Positions 1 to 9,210 of a DNA stretch of 64,000 nucleotides are shown here, piece after piece. This stretch comes from Thermodesulfobacterium hveragerdense DSM 12571. Lineage in GTDB: Bacteria; Desulfobacterota; Thermodesulfobacteria; Thermodesulfobacteriales; Thermodesulfobacteriaceae. The notes beneath the pieces were generated by a model. It was not told the origin of the DNA. It saw only the letters and a list, made by a program, of their open reading frames with translations, and did not search any database. The stretch lies in contig NZ_AUIT01000003.1 in the NCBI RefSeq assembly GCF_000423845.1, positions 51,956 through 115,955 of the forward strand, read 5' to 3'. Within the stretch, counting starts at the first letter, position 1, and every line of letters starts with the position of its first letter. The translations under genes were made by a program, and so were the position numbers.

Positions 1-1
1 A

Positions 2-1204
2 TGGGAAAAGAAAAAGTTTATAGGGGTAGAGGTAAATAACAAAGTTTTAGGCATTGTAGGTTTAGGAAGGATAGGTGGAATTGTGGCAGAAAGGGCCTTG
101 GGACTTAAGATGAAGGTTATAGCCTATGACCCTTTTGTAACCCCTGAAGCCGCAGAGAAAAAAGGAATAGAGCTTGTTAGCTTAGAGGAGTTGTTTAAAA
201 GAGCAGATTTTATCACCATCCATACGCCTTTAACCAAAGAGACCTATCATTTGATCGATGAAAAAGCTTTCTTCTTGATGAAAGACGGGGTTTATCTTAT
301 CAACTGTGCAAGAGGTGGAATAGTAGATGAAGAGGCATTGTATAAGGCTATGGTTTCTGGCAAGGTAGCTGGTGCAGCTCTTGATGTGTTTGAAAAAGAA
401 CCTGTAGACCCTAACCATCCTTTATTAACCTTAGAAAATTTTATCGGAACCCCACATCTTGGAGCTTCTACAGTTGAAGCGCAAAAGGTAGTAGCCGTAG
501 AAATAGCTAAACAGGTAGCAGATTATCTGACAAAAGGCATCATAAGAAATGCGGTTAATGTGCCATCGATCAGTCCTGAAGTCCTTAAGATTATAGGTCC
601 TATAATTACTCTTGCAGAAAAAATGGGGCTTTTAGCTACACAGATTACTGATGGAGCTATCAAAGAGGTAGAAATAAGCTATAGAGGAGAAATTTCTCAG
701 TTAGACGTAAGACCAGTTACCATAGCTATAGTAAAAGGACTTCTTTACCCATTTTTAAAAGAGGACGTAAACTATGTAAACGCCCTTATCAGGGCTAAAG
801 AAAGAGACATCAAGGTAATAGAATCAAAGATAGAGATGGCAGAAGATTTTACCTCGCTTATCAGCCTTAAAGTGACCCATACTGAAGGTACTACCATCGT
901 AGAAGGAACCCTTTTTGGTAAAAAAGAACCACGTATAGTTAAGATAAATGGTTTTAGGTTAGATGCTTTACCTGAAGGGCATATGCTTTATATTTTTAAT
1001 GAAGACAAACCAGGGGTTATAGGGCAAATAGGAACCATTTTGGGTAAACACACACTTAACATCGCAAGGATGTATGTAGGGCAGGATCCGATGAAGGAAA
1101 CTAACGTGATCCTTCTTAGCTTAGACCAGCCTCCTACAGCAGAGGCCCTGGCAGAATTAAACAAATTAAATACTGTATATCTGGTAAAACCCTTAGAACT
1201 TTAA
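2..1204 (+). CDS. serA: D-3-phosphoglycerate dehydrogenase, 5' truncated by the window edge
   Basis: This enzyme oxidises 3-phosphoglycerate to 3-phosphohydroxypyruvate with NAD, the first step of serine synthesis, in the cytoplasm. The frame is open from nt 2, so the true start lies left of the window; the GTG at 83 is internal, because the Rossmann motif GLGRIG is encoded at nt 59-76 ahead of it. Visible after it are the catalytic Arg in NCARGG, the Glu in EKEP and the His in TPHLGAST. These are followed by the intervening substrate-binding domain and a C-terminal ACT domain (last ~75 residues, beginning near LYIFNEDKPGVIG), so this is the long, potentially serine-regulated form. Only 2 nt separate its stop from the rlmN start, so the two are probably cotranscribed. 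The identification is secure; only the N-terminal part of the protein is missing. Confidence 0.95.
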   Translation, partial: WEKKKFIGVEVNNKVLGIVGLGRIGGIVAERALGLKMKVIAYDPFVTPEAAEKKGIELVSLEELFKRADFITIHTPLTKETYHLIDEKAFFLMKDGVYLINCARGGIVDEEALYKAMVSGKVAGAALDVFEKEPVDPNHPLLTLENFIGTPHLGASTVEAQKVVAVEIAKQVADYLTKGIIRNAVNVPSISPEVLKIIGPIITLAEKMGLLATQITDGAIKEVEISYRGEISQLDVRPVTIAIVKGLLYPFLKEDVNYVNALIRAKERDIKVIESKIEMAEDFTSLISLKVTHTEGTTIVEGTLFGKKEPRIVKINGFRLDALPEGHMLYIFNEDKPGVIGQIGTILGKHTLNIARMYVGQDPMKETNVILLSLDQPPTAEALAELNKLNTVYLVKPLEL

Positions 1205-1206
1205 CT

Positions 1207-2265
1207 ATGGAAAGGCTTAATTTAAGAAACTATACCTTAGAAGAATTAGAATTTTTGATCTTAAGTCTTGATGAGCCCAAATATCGTGCAGAGCAGATTT
1301 TTCACTGGATTACTTGTAGAGAAGCAGTCGATTTTGACCAGATGACCAACCTTCCTAAGGTAATACGAAAAAAACTGGCAGATACCTTTACTCTCGAATT
1401 GCCAGAAGTAGTTGAAAAAATTTCAGACATGGAAGGAACTACCAAATTCGGTTTAAAATTACAGGATGGTGAAATCATAGAGACGGTGGTCATCCCTGAA
1501 AGAGACCATTATACCCTTTGTGTCTCAACTCAGGTAGGATGTGCGATGGGGTGTAGATTCTGTCTTACGGCTAAAGGAGGGTTTAAAAGAAATTTAGAGG
1601 TCTATGAAATAATTTCTCAAGTGGTTATAGCACGTCTGTATCTTAAGGAAATAAATAGTTTGCTGCCTTTAAGAAACATTGTTTTTATGGGTATGGGAGA
1701 GCCTTTAGCTAACTACGAAAACTTGATAAAAGCTTTAAGGATCCTTGCCCATCCTTTGGGGTTTAATTTTTCTAAAAAAAGGTTAACTATTTCTACTGTA
1801 GGGTTGGTAAAGGAGATTAAAAAGCTGGCGGTAGACTTCCCTACTGCCTTGGCTATTTCTCTTCATGCCCCAAACGACGAGTTAAGAAAAACCCTTATTC
1901 CTTTAGCTAAGAAATATCCCCTTCGAGACCTTTTAGAGGCTATCAAGACTTTTCCCAGGATAAAAAACGGACGTACCACGATAGAATATATTCTTATAAA
2001 AGAGATAAATGACAGTCCTCAGCATGCTAAAGAGTTGGTTAATCTTTTTAAGGGTCTTCCCATAAAAATTAATCTTATTCCTTATAATCCTCATCCGGAA
2101 CTTCCTTTTGAAAGACCAGAAGAAGAAAAGATAGAATCCTTTCAAAGGTTTTTGTTAGACCATGGTATCCTTACCACCGTAAGAAAGAGCAAAGGACTTG
2201 ATATTTCTGCAGCTTGTGGTCAGCTAAGAAGAAGATTGACTCTTAACTCCATACCCCTGCAATAG
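1207..2265 (+). CDS. rlmN: 23S rRNA (adenine-2503-C2) / tRNA methyltransferase RlmN
   Basis: RlmN is a radical-SAM enzyme that methylates C2 of A2503 in 23S rRNA and A37 of some tRNAs. The 352-aa length is typical. The cluster-binding CxxxCxxC motif is at C112, C116 and C119 (sequence GCAMGCRFC), and the second catalytic cysteine, which forms the methyl-Cys/RNA adduct chemistry, is near residue 337 (SAACGQLRRR). The ATG lies 2 nt after the serA stop. Its 3' end overlaps the convergent amrS gene by 23 bp, leaving no room for a terminator between them. No unusual residues were seen. Confidence 0.96.
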   Translation: MERLNLRNYTLEELEFLILSLDEPKYRAEQIFHWITCREAVDFDQMTNLPKVIRKKLADTFTLELPEVVEKISDMEGTTKFGLKLQDGEIIETVVIPERDHYTLCVSTQVGCAMGCRFCLTAKGGFKRNLEVYEIISQVVIARLYLKEINSLLPLRNIVFMGMGEPLANYENLIKALRILAHPLGFNFSKKRLTISTVGLVKEIKKLAVDFPTALAISLHAPNDELRKTLIPLAKKYPLRDLLEAIKTFPRIKNGRTTIEYILIKEINDSPQHAKELVNLFKGLPIKINLIPYNPHPELPFERPEEEKIESFQRFLLDHGILTTVRKSKGLDISAACGQLRRRLTLNSIPLQ

Positions 2266-3265
2266 TAAATCCACAAACAGGGCATACGCCGTTACTTCCT
2301 AACTGAATCCTTAAGGCTCTTAAGCCTTTTCTTTCTATCAAAAGGGTCTGACATCGAGGACAATAGGTGTTTTCATAAGGATTTCCTGGGACATTTCCTA
2401 TGTATACGTAGTTTAACCCAGTTTCTTTTCCTATTTCATAAGCCTTTTGCAGGGTTTCTACAGGGGTAAAATCTTTGTCAAGCATCTGATATTGAGGATA
2501 AAACCTTGAAAGATGCCAGGGTGTGTTCTCATCAAGCTCGGTTTTTATAAAATAGGCTATGTCTTTAAGCTCAGAAGGATCGTCGTTTTCTCCTGGGATG
2601 ATCAAGGTAGTGATTTCTACCCAGATACCTTTTTGTTTGAGATATTTTAGGTTGTCCAGTACAGGTTGAAGTTTGGCTTTGCAAAGTTTTCGATAGAAGC
2701 TATCTCTAAAAGATTTCAGGTCTACGTTTATCCCATGTAGATATGGGCTTATGTAGTCTATGGCCTCTTTAGTCATGTAGCCGTTTGAAACAAACACGTT
2801 TTTAATACCATTTTTAGAGGCTAATTTTGCACAGTCATAGGCAAACTCAAAAAAGATGGTAGGCTCTGTATATGTATAGGAAATACTTTTTGCATCTTCT
2901 TTTAAGGTTTTTTCTACGATTTCCTTAGGCGAGACTAATTTTCCGGTAATAGAGTTATAAAGCTGTGGGTATTGAGAGATTTCAAAGTTTTGGCAAAAAC
3001 TACACCTGAAATTACATCCCACCGTGGCAATAGAATAACTCCAGGTTCCAGGTAAGAAGTGATAGAGAGGCTTTTTTTCTATGGGGTCTAAATTTTGGGC
3101 TACAATTTTTCCATATATCAAAGAATATAAAACTCCCTCTTCGTTTTTCCTAACCCCACAAAGACCTACAGAATTGTTTGGTATTACACACCGATGGTTA
3201 CATAGCATGCATTGAACCTTTTTTTCATATAACTTTTGATAAAATAGAGCTTGCCTAATTCCCAT
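2243..3265 (-). CDS. amrS: AmmeMemoRadiSam system radical SAM enzyme (AmrS)
   Basis: This belongs to the pyruvate-formate-lyase-activating-enzyme-like branch of radical SAM proteins called AmrS, part of a three-part system (AMMECR1, Memo, radical SAM) whose substrate is unknown to me. The SAM-binding cysteines are C84, C88 and C91 in GCNFRCSFCQNFEISQ. An N-terminal cysteine group (C19, C22, C26, C36) and a C-terminal zinc-ribbon-like pair (CPRC and CPVCG) are also visible, as expected for the family. Length is 340 aa. The Memo partner lies 26 kb away in this window (29417-30616); no AMMECR1 gene is present. The gene is transcribed away from cstA and converges on rlmN. Confidence 0.9.
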   Translation of the reverse strand: MGIRQALFYQKLYEKKVQCMLCNHRCVIPNNSVGLCGVRKNEEGVLYSLIYGKIVAQNLDPIEKKPLYHFLPGTWSYSIATVGCNFRCSFCQNFEISQYPQLYNSITGKLVSPKEIVEKTLKEDAKSISYTYTEPTIFFEFAYDCAKLASKNGIKNVFVSNGYMTKEAIDYISPYLHGINVDLKSFRDSFYRKLCKAKLQPVLDNLKYLKQKGIWVEITTLIIPGENDDPSELKDIAYFIKTELDENTPWHLSRFYPQYQMLDKDFTPVETLQKAYEIGKETGLNYVYIGNVPGNPYENTYCPRCQTLLIERKGLRALRIQLGSNGVCPVCGFTIAGVWS

Positions 3266-3365
3266 AGATCTACTCCCCTTTTTTATTAAAATAAAGATTT
3301 TTTGCTAAAATTCAATCACATTTAAGGACTAATTAACCTTAGGCAAAGTAATAAACATACTATAG

Positions 3366-3381
3366 CGATTAATTTTAATCG
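3366..3381. promoter_or_regulatory. Perfect inverted repeat upstream of the cstA promoter, operator candidate
   Basis: CGATTAA-TT-TTAATCG is a perfect 7-bp-arm inverted repeat ending 1 bp before the -35 box of the cstA promoter. The position suits an activator or repressor site. The regulator is unknown. Confidence 0.45.
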
Positions 3382-3382
3382 A

Positions 3383-3410
3383 TTGTCAAAACTAAAAATA
3401 GGTTTATAAT
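3383..3410 (+). promoter_or_regulatory. Sigma-70 type promoter of cstA
   Basis: TTGTCA (3383-3388), a 16-bp spacer and a perfect TATAAT (3405-3410). It lies 45 bp before the cstA start. Confidence 0.65.
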
Positions 3411-3455
3411 TTTCTTGTTTATTTGGGTTAAAAAAAACTAAAAAAGAGGTGCAAG

Positions 3456-5282
3456 ATGCAGGCACTTGTACTGGTGGTGATTTTATCGTGTGTTTTTGTG
3501 CTTGCCTATAGGTTTTACAGTGCTTTTATTGCTGCAAAAGTTCTTTCTTTAGATCCCAAAAGAACTACCCCTTCTACTATTTTAAACGATGGAAGAGACT
3601 ATGTCCCTACCAATCGTTGGCTTGTTTTTGGGCACCATTTTGCAGCGATAGCTGGCGCAGGACCTTTAATCGGACCTGTGTTAGCTGCACAATTCGGTTA
3701 TTTGCCTGGTTTTTTATGGATTTTGATCGGAAGTGTGGTAGCTGGTGCTGTTCATGATATGGTGGTGCTTTTTGCTTCAGTAAGGCATAACGGTAAGTCT
3801 CTTGCTGAAATTGCTAAAGCCCAGGTAGGCCCGGTATCTTACTGGCTTGTTCTTGTCGCTACTTTATTTTTGTTAATCATCGTTTTAGCTGGTGCTTCTA
3901 TCGCAGTTGTGAATGCTTTGTATAATAGTCCCTGGGGAGCATTCACAGTTGGAGTAACCATACCGATTGCTATTTTTATAGGTATCTATCTTAAATGGTT
4001 AAGGCCAGGCAAGGTGGTAGAAGCAAGTATTATTGGTGTGATATTGATTATCTTAGCGGTTGTGGTTGGGCCTGTGATTAAAGAATCAAGCTTAGCACCT
4101 TATTTTACTCTTGATAAAAAAACACTTTCTGTAATAGTTCCAGTATATGGATTTTTTGCGGCTGTTTTACCTGTTTGGTTGCTTCTTGTTCCCAGAGACT
4201 ATTTGAGCTCTTACATGAAGTTTGGAACGATGTTTTTACTTGCTATTGGGGTGATACTTGTAAATCCTTTAATTAAAATGCCTGCAGTTACTCAGTTTGT
4301 GGCAGGTGGTGGTCCTGTTATACCAGGTAAGGTTTGGCCTTTTATGTTTATCACCATAGCTTGCGGAGCCATTTCAGGTTTCCATTCCCTTGTTTCATCA
4401 GGAACTACACCTAAGATGGTGGAAAATGAAAGAGATATACGATTGATTGGATATGGTGCCATGCTTGTAGAAGGATTTGTAGCTTTAATGGCTTTGATTG
4501 CTGCTACTGTACTTCCTACAGCAGACTATTTTGCCATAAACAGCGCTCCAGAAGCTTTTAAGAAACTCGGGATGCAGGTTCAAGACTTGCCTTATCTTTC
4601 TGCTTTAGTAGGAGAAGAGCTTGCAGGTCGTCCAGGTGGAGCCGTATCTTTGGCAGTAGGAATGGCTGATATTTTTTCAAGGATAGGTGGGCTAAGACAC
4701 TTGATGAGTTACTGGTATCATTTTGCAATTATGTTTGAGGCCTTATTTATCCTTACTCTTATCGATGCAGGAACAAGAGTAGGTAGGTATCTAATGCAGG
4801 AATTAGGAGGAGTGTTTTATCCAAAGTTAAGAGATTATACTTGGTGGCCAGGGGTAATCTTTACAAGTGGGATATTTACATTTTGCTGGGGATATCTTCT
4901 TTATACAGGAACGATAGCTACCATATGGCCACTTTTTGGAGTAAATAACCAGCTTCTTGCTGGAATGGCCTTTGCAATCACTACAACCTATCTTTTAAGG
5001 CTTGGTAAAGCAAAATATATATGGGTAACTCTTATTCCTATGACCTTTTTATTAATAACCACCATCGTTGCTGGGTATCAAAATATAGTTAACAATTATC
5101 TTCCTAAACAAAAATATTTACTTGCCGTGCTTTCTGCGGTAATGATTTTATTGGTTATACTGATTGTAATGGACTCTATAAGGGTATGGCTAAAGATATT
5201 TAGAGGAGAGATCCCCCCTTATAAAGATAACGAAAATTCTCCTTCATTAAAAGCAGAAACAATGAAACATCTTTCTGAGTAG
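3456..5282 (+). CDS. cstA: CstA-family carbon starvation / peptide-pyruvate transporter
   Basis: CstA proteins are multi-spanning inner-membrane transporters; E. coli members have been linked to peptide and pyruvate uptake. The 608-aa product has many hydrophobic segments, starting at about residue 3, and family motifs such as NDGRDYVPTNRWLVFGHHFA, AGAGPLIGPVLAAQ and GAISGFHSLVSSGTTPK. The start follows the ribosome-binding sequence AAAGAGGTG. It is a single-gene unit: its own promoter lies upstream and a strong hairpin terminator follows. The substrate cannot be told from sequence. For an anaerobe, pyruvate or amino acid/peptide uptake is plausible. Confidence 0.92.
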   Translation: MQALVLVVILSCVFVLAYRFYSAFIAAKVLSLDPKRTTPSTILNDGRDYVPTNRWLVFGHHFAAIAGAGPLIGPVLAAQFGYLPGFLWILIGSVVAGAVHDMVVLFASVRHNGKSLAEIAKAQVGPVSYWLVLVATLFLLIIVLAGASIAVVNALYNSPWGAFTVGVTIPIAIFIGIYLKWLRPGKVVEASIIGVILIILAVVVGPVIKESSLAPYFTLDKKTLSVIVPVYGFFAAVLPVWLLLVPRDYLSSYMKFGTMFLLAIGVILVNPLIKMPAVTQFVAGGGPVIPGKVWPFMFITIACGAISGFHSLVSSGTTPKMVENERDIRLIGYGAMLVEGFVALMALIAATVLPTADYFAINSAPEAFKKLGMQVQDLPYLSALVGEELAGRPGGAVSLAVGMADIFSRIGGLRHLMSYWYHFAIMFEALFILTLIDAGTRVGRYLMQELGGVFYPKLRDYTWWPGVIFTSGIFTFCWGYLLYTGTIATIWPLFGVNNQLLAGMAFAITTTYLLRLGKAKYIWVTLIPMTFLLITTIVAGYQNIVNNYLPKQKYLLAVLSAVMILLVILIVMDSIRVWLKIFRGEIPPYKDNENSPSLKAETMKHLSE

Positions 5283-5303
5283 TCAGAAAATGTCATAAAA
5301 TTG

Positions 5304-5339
5304 GGATGGCTGTCTTAAAGAAAGACAGCCATCCTTTTT
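5304..5339 (+). terminator. Rho-independent terminator of cstA
   Basis: A perfect 13-bp stem (GGATGGCTGTCTT paired with AAGACAGCCATCC) with a 5-nt loop, followed by five T. It begins about 20 bp after the cstA stop. Confidence 0.92.
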
Positions 5340-5449
5340 CTATTTTAGACAACTTTTATTAAAAATTTGTTTGCAAAATATAGTAGCTACTCAATCAGAT
5401 TTGCTATTAAAGATTATGTTGGCTGGTGAAAAAAGATGGCTATGACCTG

Positions 5450-6180
5450 TTAAAAAATTTTTTTATTAATTTGAAAAAGAATAGCAGAAAGGCTTTTTGG
5501 TCTTGGTTGATAGATAATTTTTATTATTTCTCTTAGTTCTTTTCCTTTTTCTATAGAAAGTGAGGTAGATTTTGCCATATCAAGACTTGACTGGAGAAGA
5601 TGCTTCTGTGTCCTGTTATTAAGAAGCTGATGATACAATCGAGAGCCGCGTAGGAGCTATTTGGGGACCGAAAAGTTCTCCTGCCATAATGATTGCAGAG
5701 ATATGAGTATTGGTTGCCCCTGCTAAAAGACTGACCATTCCAATAAAGGCAAATAAGGATCTGTCAAGTCCAAAAAGGATTCCAAATGTGTTATCTGCGG
5801 TTGCTCTTACAAAAAACACAAAGGGGTAACAATTCCTCCGCTACCCCCGAAGTTTAGGGTAATAGAAGTAAAAAGAATTTTTAAAATAAAGGCTATAGGA
5901 GAGATGGGTTCACCTACGATGGCTTTTTTATCGTCTCAAGTCCAAGACCAGGTAGTTTTCAGAAAATATAAACGTAAGGACTATAAGAATTAAACCACCT
6001 ATGATGGGTTTAGAAAACAGATTTAGTTTTGAATTTTTGCTAATCTTTTCAAAAAACGGAAGGTTTCTATAAAAAGAAGCGAGATAAGTCCAAAAAAAGA
6101 TTCCGCTAAAGCAGACTTTTATAAACAATAAACTGGTAAACATAGGGATAACTTTTAATGGTTCATGGAAGTAGGTAATC
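5450..6180 (-). pseudogene. Broken CLC-family chloride channel/transporter gene
   Basis: Reading the minus strand across frames gives consecutive CLC pieces: a stretch with SKPIIGGLILIVLTFIF, then LNFGGSGGIVTP (the GSGG-type selectivity region), then FIGMVSLLAGATNTHISAI followed by MAGELFGPQIAP, then a shifted frame with CIISFLITGHRSIFSSQ, and finally a further shifted frame with SLSIEKGKEL. At least three frameshifts separate these blocks. The N-terminal half, including the first selectivity motif, is absent: homology stops at about 6180, where the decayed element begins. CLC proteins move chloride or fluoride, sometimes coupled to protons; this copy cannot make a functional one. It converges on cstA beyond the terminator at 5304-5339. 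Confidence 0.8.
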
Positions 6181-6199
6181 CCAAGGAAGGAGAAAAGGT

Positions 6200-7677
6200 A
6201 TGAATAAAAAAATTGTTTCTAAAATCGCTTTACTATCTATTTCTTCACTTGTTTTCACGTTTAGCCTTATTGGCGAAGTAAAAGGAGTGGAAATTTTTGT
6301 TGAATACCTATTTCAGGGCCGTGATAAAGGCTTTTCTTCAAACCGGGAACTGATTGAGGATGCTATAAAAAAATGCATTCCAAACGCATTCTTGATGAAG
6401 AGCTACTTCCGGCCTAGCATGTAGTTTGTCCTGCGTTTGAAGACGTAGCTGTTTTCGCGATGCTTGCAACGTGATTTTTGGTGCTTGCGAACAAATATAA
6501 GGTTTTTCAGACACCACTTGACACATCAAAATACCTTGTTCTTAATGAAAGGTTTGTGAATGTAGGAGGAAGTGACCTTGGAGCTAAAAGCTGTAAGTTG
6601 GCTGGGGGGATGTGTTGGAACTGGTACCAAAAATCAGGTTCTCCTATGGACTACCCCATCGTAGCTGCCGAAATGCCTTTCTCAATACAACTTTTGGAAT
6701 CTACTATACGTTCTCTTGAAAGCATAGTGAAAAGGAGTTCTGTTCTCAAAAAGTTCACGAGATGTGGTATCCCTTCTCCAAAAAGTTGTAGCTGAGTTTT
6801 CCAGTTAAAAAACTTCTGGCATAGAGAAAGAAGAAAAAAATGTCTCAGAAAAAAAGAAGAAACTTTTGGAATGACAACACAGATGCTATCTCAGTTTCAA
6901 ACTTTCATTGCGTACGGACTTTTAGGTCCAGTTTGGTCCTACAGTATCCCTCCCTTTGTGTTTGCGTGTGCCGCTGACTTTTTACTCTATGTGTACGAAA
7001 AAGGAAACTGGGATTCTCTGATCCACGCCTTCCTTTTGTGGAAAGCTCTCTCTCCTGAAGCCGTGGAGCTTTCCAGGAATGATTCTATTTTGAATCGTGC
7101 CAAATTTTTCTACCTCTATCAGCGTGGAATCCTTGAGAATACTAACCTAACTCCATACGAGAAAGAGAAAGAGAAAAAGATAATCTGGGCAAATGCACTT
7201 TTGAACACGGCTCTTGTAGAATTCCCTGAGTTTCAGCATATGAAAGAAAAAATCCAGGTAGAAATCCAGAAGGCACATGAACGATACCAGATGTTGAAAA
7301 AAAACACACAGGAGATACGGGAAAAAGACCTTGTGCTTGCTTCTTTGAAATTCAAAGCTGACGAAGAGATCGTTGATACAAGCACAAAAGAACTATCTCC
7401 TGAAAAATAGCAGAAACTACTGGAGGAATATCAAAGATGGCCTGTGGTTTATTTATACTCCAATGATCCCACTCCTTTTAGAAAAGAAAATCTAAATTTC
7501 ATAACTTCGCAACTAGAAAACGCAACAAAGCAAAACGATCCACGGCTGGCTACTGTATTTGTTCCTTCCAGTCTAAAAGTGGGGGTAGGAATAGGAGCAG
7601 GAATGCCGGGAGCAATAACCTTGGGAGCAGCAGGTGTAACTGGAGCGTTGTATTGGAGGAAGAAAAAAAGGATGTGA
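6200..7677 (+). pseudogene. Broken gene for an unrecognised secreted/membrane protein
   Basis: It begins at an ATG behind AAGGAG with a clear signal peptide (KKIVSKIALL followed by a hydrophobic run). The reading leaves this frame near 6415-6424 and continues in another that holds most of 6424-7677, interrupted by TGA at 6475, TGA at 6793 and TAG at 7408. Codon-like sequence continues across each stop. In the stretch around 6750-6870 other frames look more protein-like (for example SSRDVVSLLQKVVAEFSS), so small indels are likely as well. The C-terminus holds a glycine/alanine-rich hydrophobic segment followed by RKKKR, as in a membrane-anchored tail. I do not recognise the family. It is probably a surface or assembly protein of the decayed element. 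Confidence 0.5.
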
Positions 7678-8100
7678 ATTAAAATGGAAAAAATTCGCAA
7701 TTTTTACCTAAATTTTTTCAAGATGAAGCAGTGCAAAAAGTATGGATAGAATTTTGGAAGAAGCATGAAAAGTTTATCTTGGTTCTCGGTGGGATGATTT
7801 TTTCACTGATTTTGCAACTATGGATGTCTGCCCTGTGAGTGACCACGGCTATAATTTTTCTAGTCTGGCGGTTTTACCGCCATGTAGTGTCTTTGTCTGG
7901 AGAAGAGGTGTAAGATGAAGGAAAACACTGAAATTCTCAGAATGATTCTAGAAAGACTTGACTTAATTGCCCAAAAACTTTAGGCTTTTGATCTTTTACT
8001 GGATTTTGAAGAAAAAAAAAAAAACATGTTATTAAAACGATGGCGAGGCGAAAAGTGATGGAAATTTTAGAGAGAATAGAAAGAAAAACATAAATAGCTA
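7678..8100 (+). other. Small-ORF stretch of the decayed element
   Basis: No normal gene is present. A frame at about 7731-7838 encodes a ~35-aa peptide with one hydrophobic helix (FILVLGGMIFSLILQLW). After an in-frame TGA, a GTG at 7839 continues the same frame to 7913 with a second helix (TTAIIFLVWRF). An ATG at 7915, behind AGAAGAGGTG, opens a 22-aa ORF ending in TAG at 7983, after which the same frame stays open for another ~24 codons. Small membrane ORFs like these are common in phage-like elements. Whether any is expressed is unknown. Confidence 0.35.
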
Positions 8101-9210
8101 ATGGCTATAAGACCTTACAAGAACAAAAAAGATTGTTGGATCGTTGATATTTCTCTAGGTCGGAAGCACCGTTTTAGGCAAATCTTCCACGGGACTTATG
8201 AGGAGGCCAAAGTCTTTGAACAAGAGCTAAAAAAGAACTTTCTGTCTATATATGAAAAGTTCCAAACAAGCCTAATATTTCAAATATAGCCTATGAATAC
8301 CTTCAATATGTCGGGTTCACCAATCTCAAAAAACGTTCTCTGAAAAAAAGAGAATCATTCTGAAACATATAATTCCTTTTTTCGGCCACCTTACTTTCTA
8401 AAAGATTTCTCCTTCTTTGATAGAGGCTTATAAACTAAAAAGATTGAGAGAGTTAGAAAAAAAGGCGTGAAAGGAACCAGAGCGGTGAATGTGGAGCTAA
8501 ACACCCTTTCTGCATTTGTAAGGTGGGCTATGGAGATGGGTTATGCCAACCAACCACTGAAAATCAAAAGATTAAAACATAAATACCGACTTCCCTAACC
8601 TTTAGACCTACAGACTACCGTGAAATTCATTGAAACTGCGAAGTCAGAACCCTTTTACTATGCTCTATTTCTCGTTATGTACCATATGGGGCTGAGGAAA
8701 AATGAAGTAGTCGCACTCAGATGGAATGATATTTTCTGGGAACATAGTTTTATCCATGTCCGTGGAAAAGGAAATAAGTGGAAAAGGAAATAAGGAAAGG
8801 TTTGTTCCCATGAGCCAAGTTGTTTATTCAGCATTGCAAAATCTGAGAGACACCATAAAAACAAACACCCAGATTGTCTTCCCTTCACCAAAAAATCCAG
8901 AAAAGACCATCCGAGACTTACGGAAGGCAATCAAAAGGATAGTAAAGAAAGCTGGCATAACCCAACACATCCACCCTCACCAGCTCAGACATTCCTTTGC
9001 AACTCACCTGCTTGAACAGGGAGTAGACCTGAGAACAATTCAGGCTCTTTTAGGATACAGGACATCAAGACCACACAGATATACACGAAAGTAGCCTTTC
9101 CTCAATTAAGAAAAGCCATAGAAATTCTTGAGTCTAATGTCGTCAACACGTTGTCACAACTGAACCACAGTCCCTGGAAGACCAGAAAAAATCGGGGCGA
9201 GAGGATTTGA
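8101..9210 (+). pseudogene. Broken tyrosine recombinase (phage-type integrase)
   Basis: Pieces in all three frames join into one integrase. It has an N-terminal arm (MAIRPYKNKKDCW, 8101-8289), a core-binding domain (HIIPFFGHLTF and ELNTLSAFVRWAMEMG), the catalytic Arg in GLRKNEVVALRW, the box II HPHQLRHSFATHLLEQG and, in another frame, the nucleophile region TTQIYTKVAF. Lesions include frameshifts near 8275, 8350 and 8465, in-frame stops near 8400 and 8597, a 16-bp tandem duplication at 8762-8793, and a frameshift near 9060 that separates box II from the catalytic Tyr. The intended frame stops with TGA at 9208-9210, inside the tRNA-Pro 3' end, which marks the probable attachment site. The protein must be inactive. 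Confidence 0.85.
8762..8793. repeat. Perfect 16-bp tandem duplication inside the integrase gene
   Basis: GTGGAAAAGGAAATAA occurs twice back to back (8762-8777 and 8778-8793). Removing one copy restores the integrase reading GKGNKERFVPM across the site, so the duplication is itself an inactivating lesion. Confidence 0.9.

Larger units (their letters stand above)
6180..9210 (+). mobile_element. Relic of an integrated element abutting tRNA-Pro
   Basis: This ~3-kb stretch carries only damaged or very small frames: an unidentified secreted/membrane gene, two or three tiny ORFs and a tyrosine integrase. The integrase frame ends inside the 3' end of tRNA-Pro, the usual arrangement for an element that integrated at a tRNA. 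The left limit is set at the point where CLC homology stops. No convincing second attachment site was found: the only shared string is TCCCAAGG at 6179-6186 and 9227-9234, with partial similarity beyond. The element type (phage, plasmid or ICE) is undetermined. Confidence 0.6.

Noticed and set aside
6475..7983. Stop-codon recoding (TGA/TAG read as amino acids) in the accessory region
   Set aside because: Frameshifts occur in the same stretch and in the neighbouring integrase and CLC genes, so ordinary decay explains the stops.
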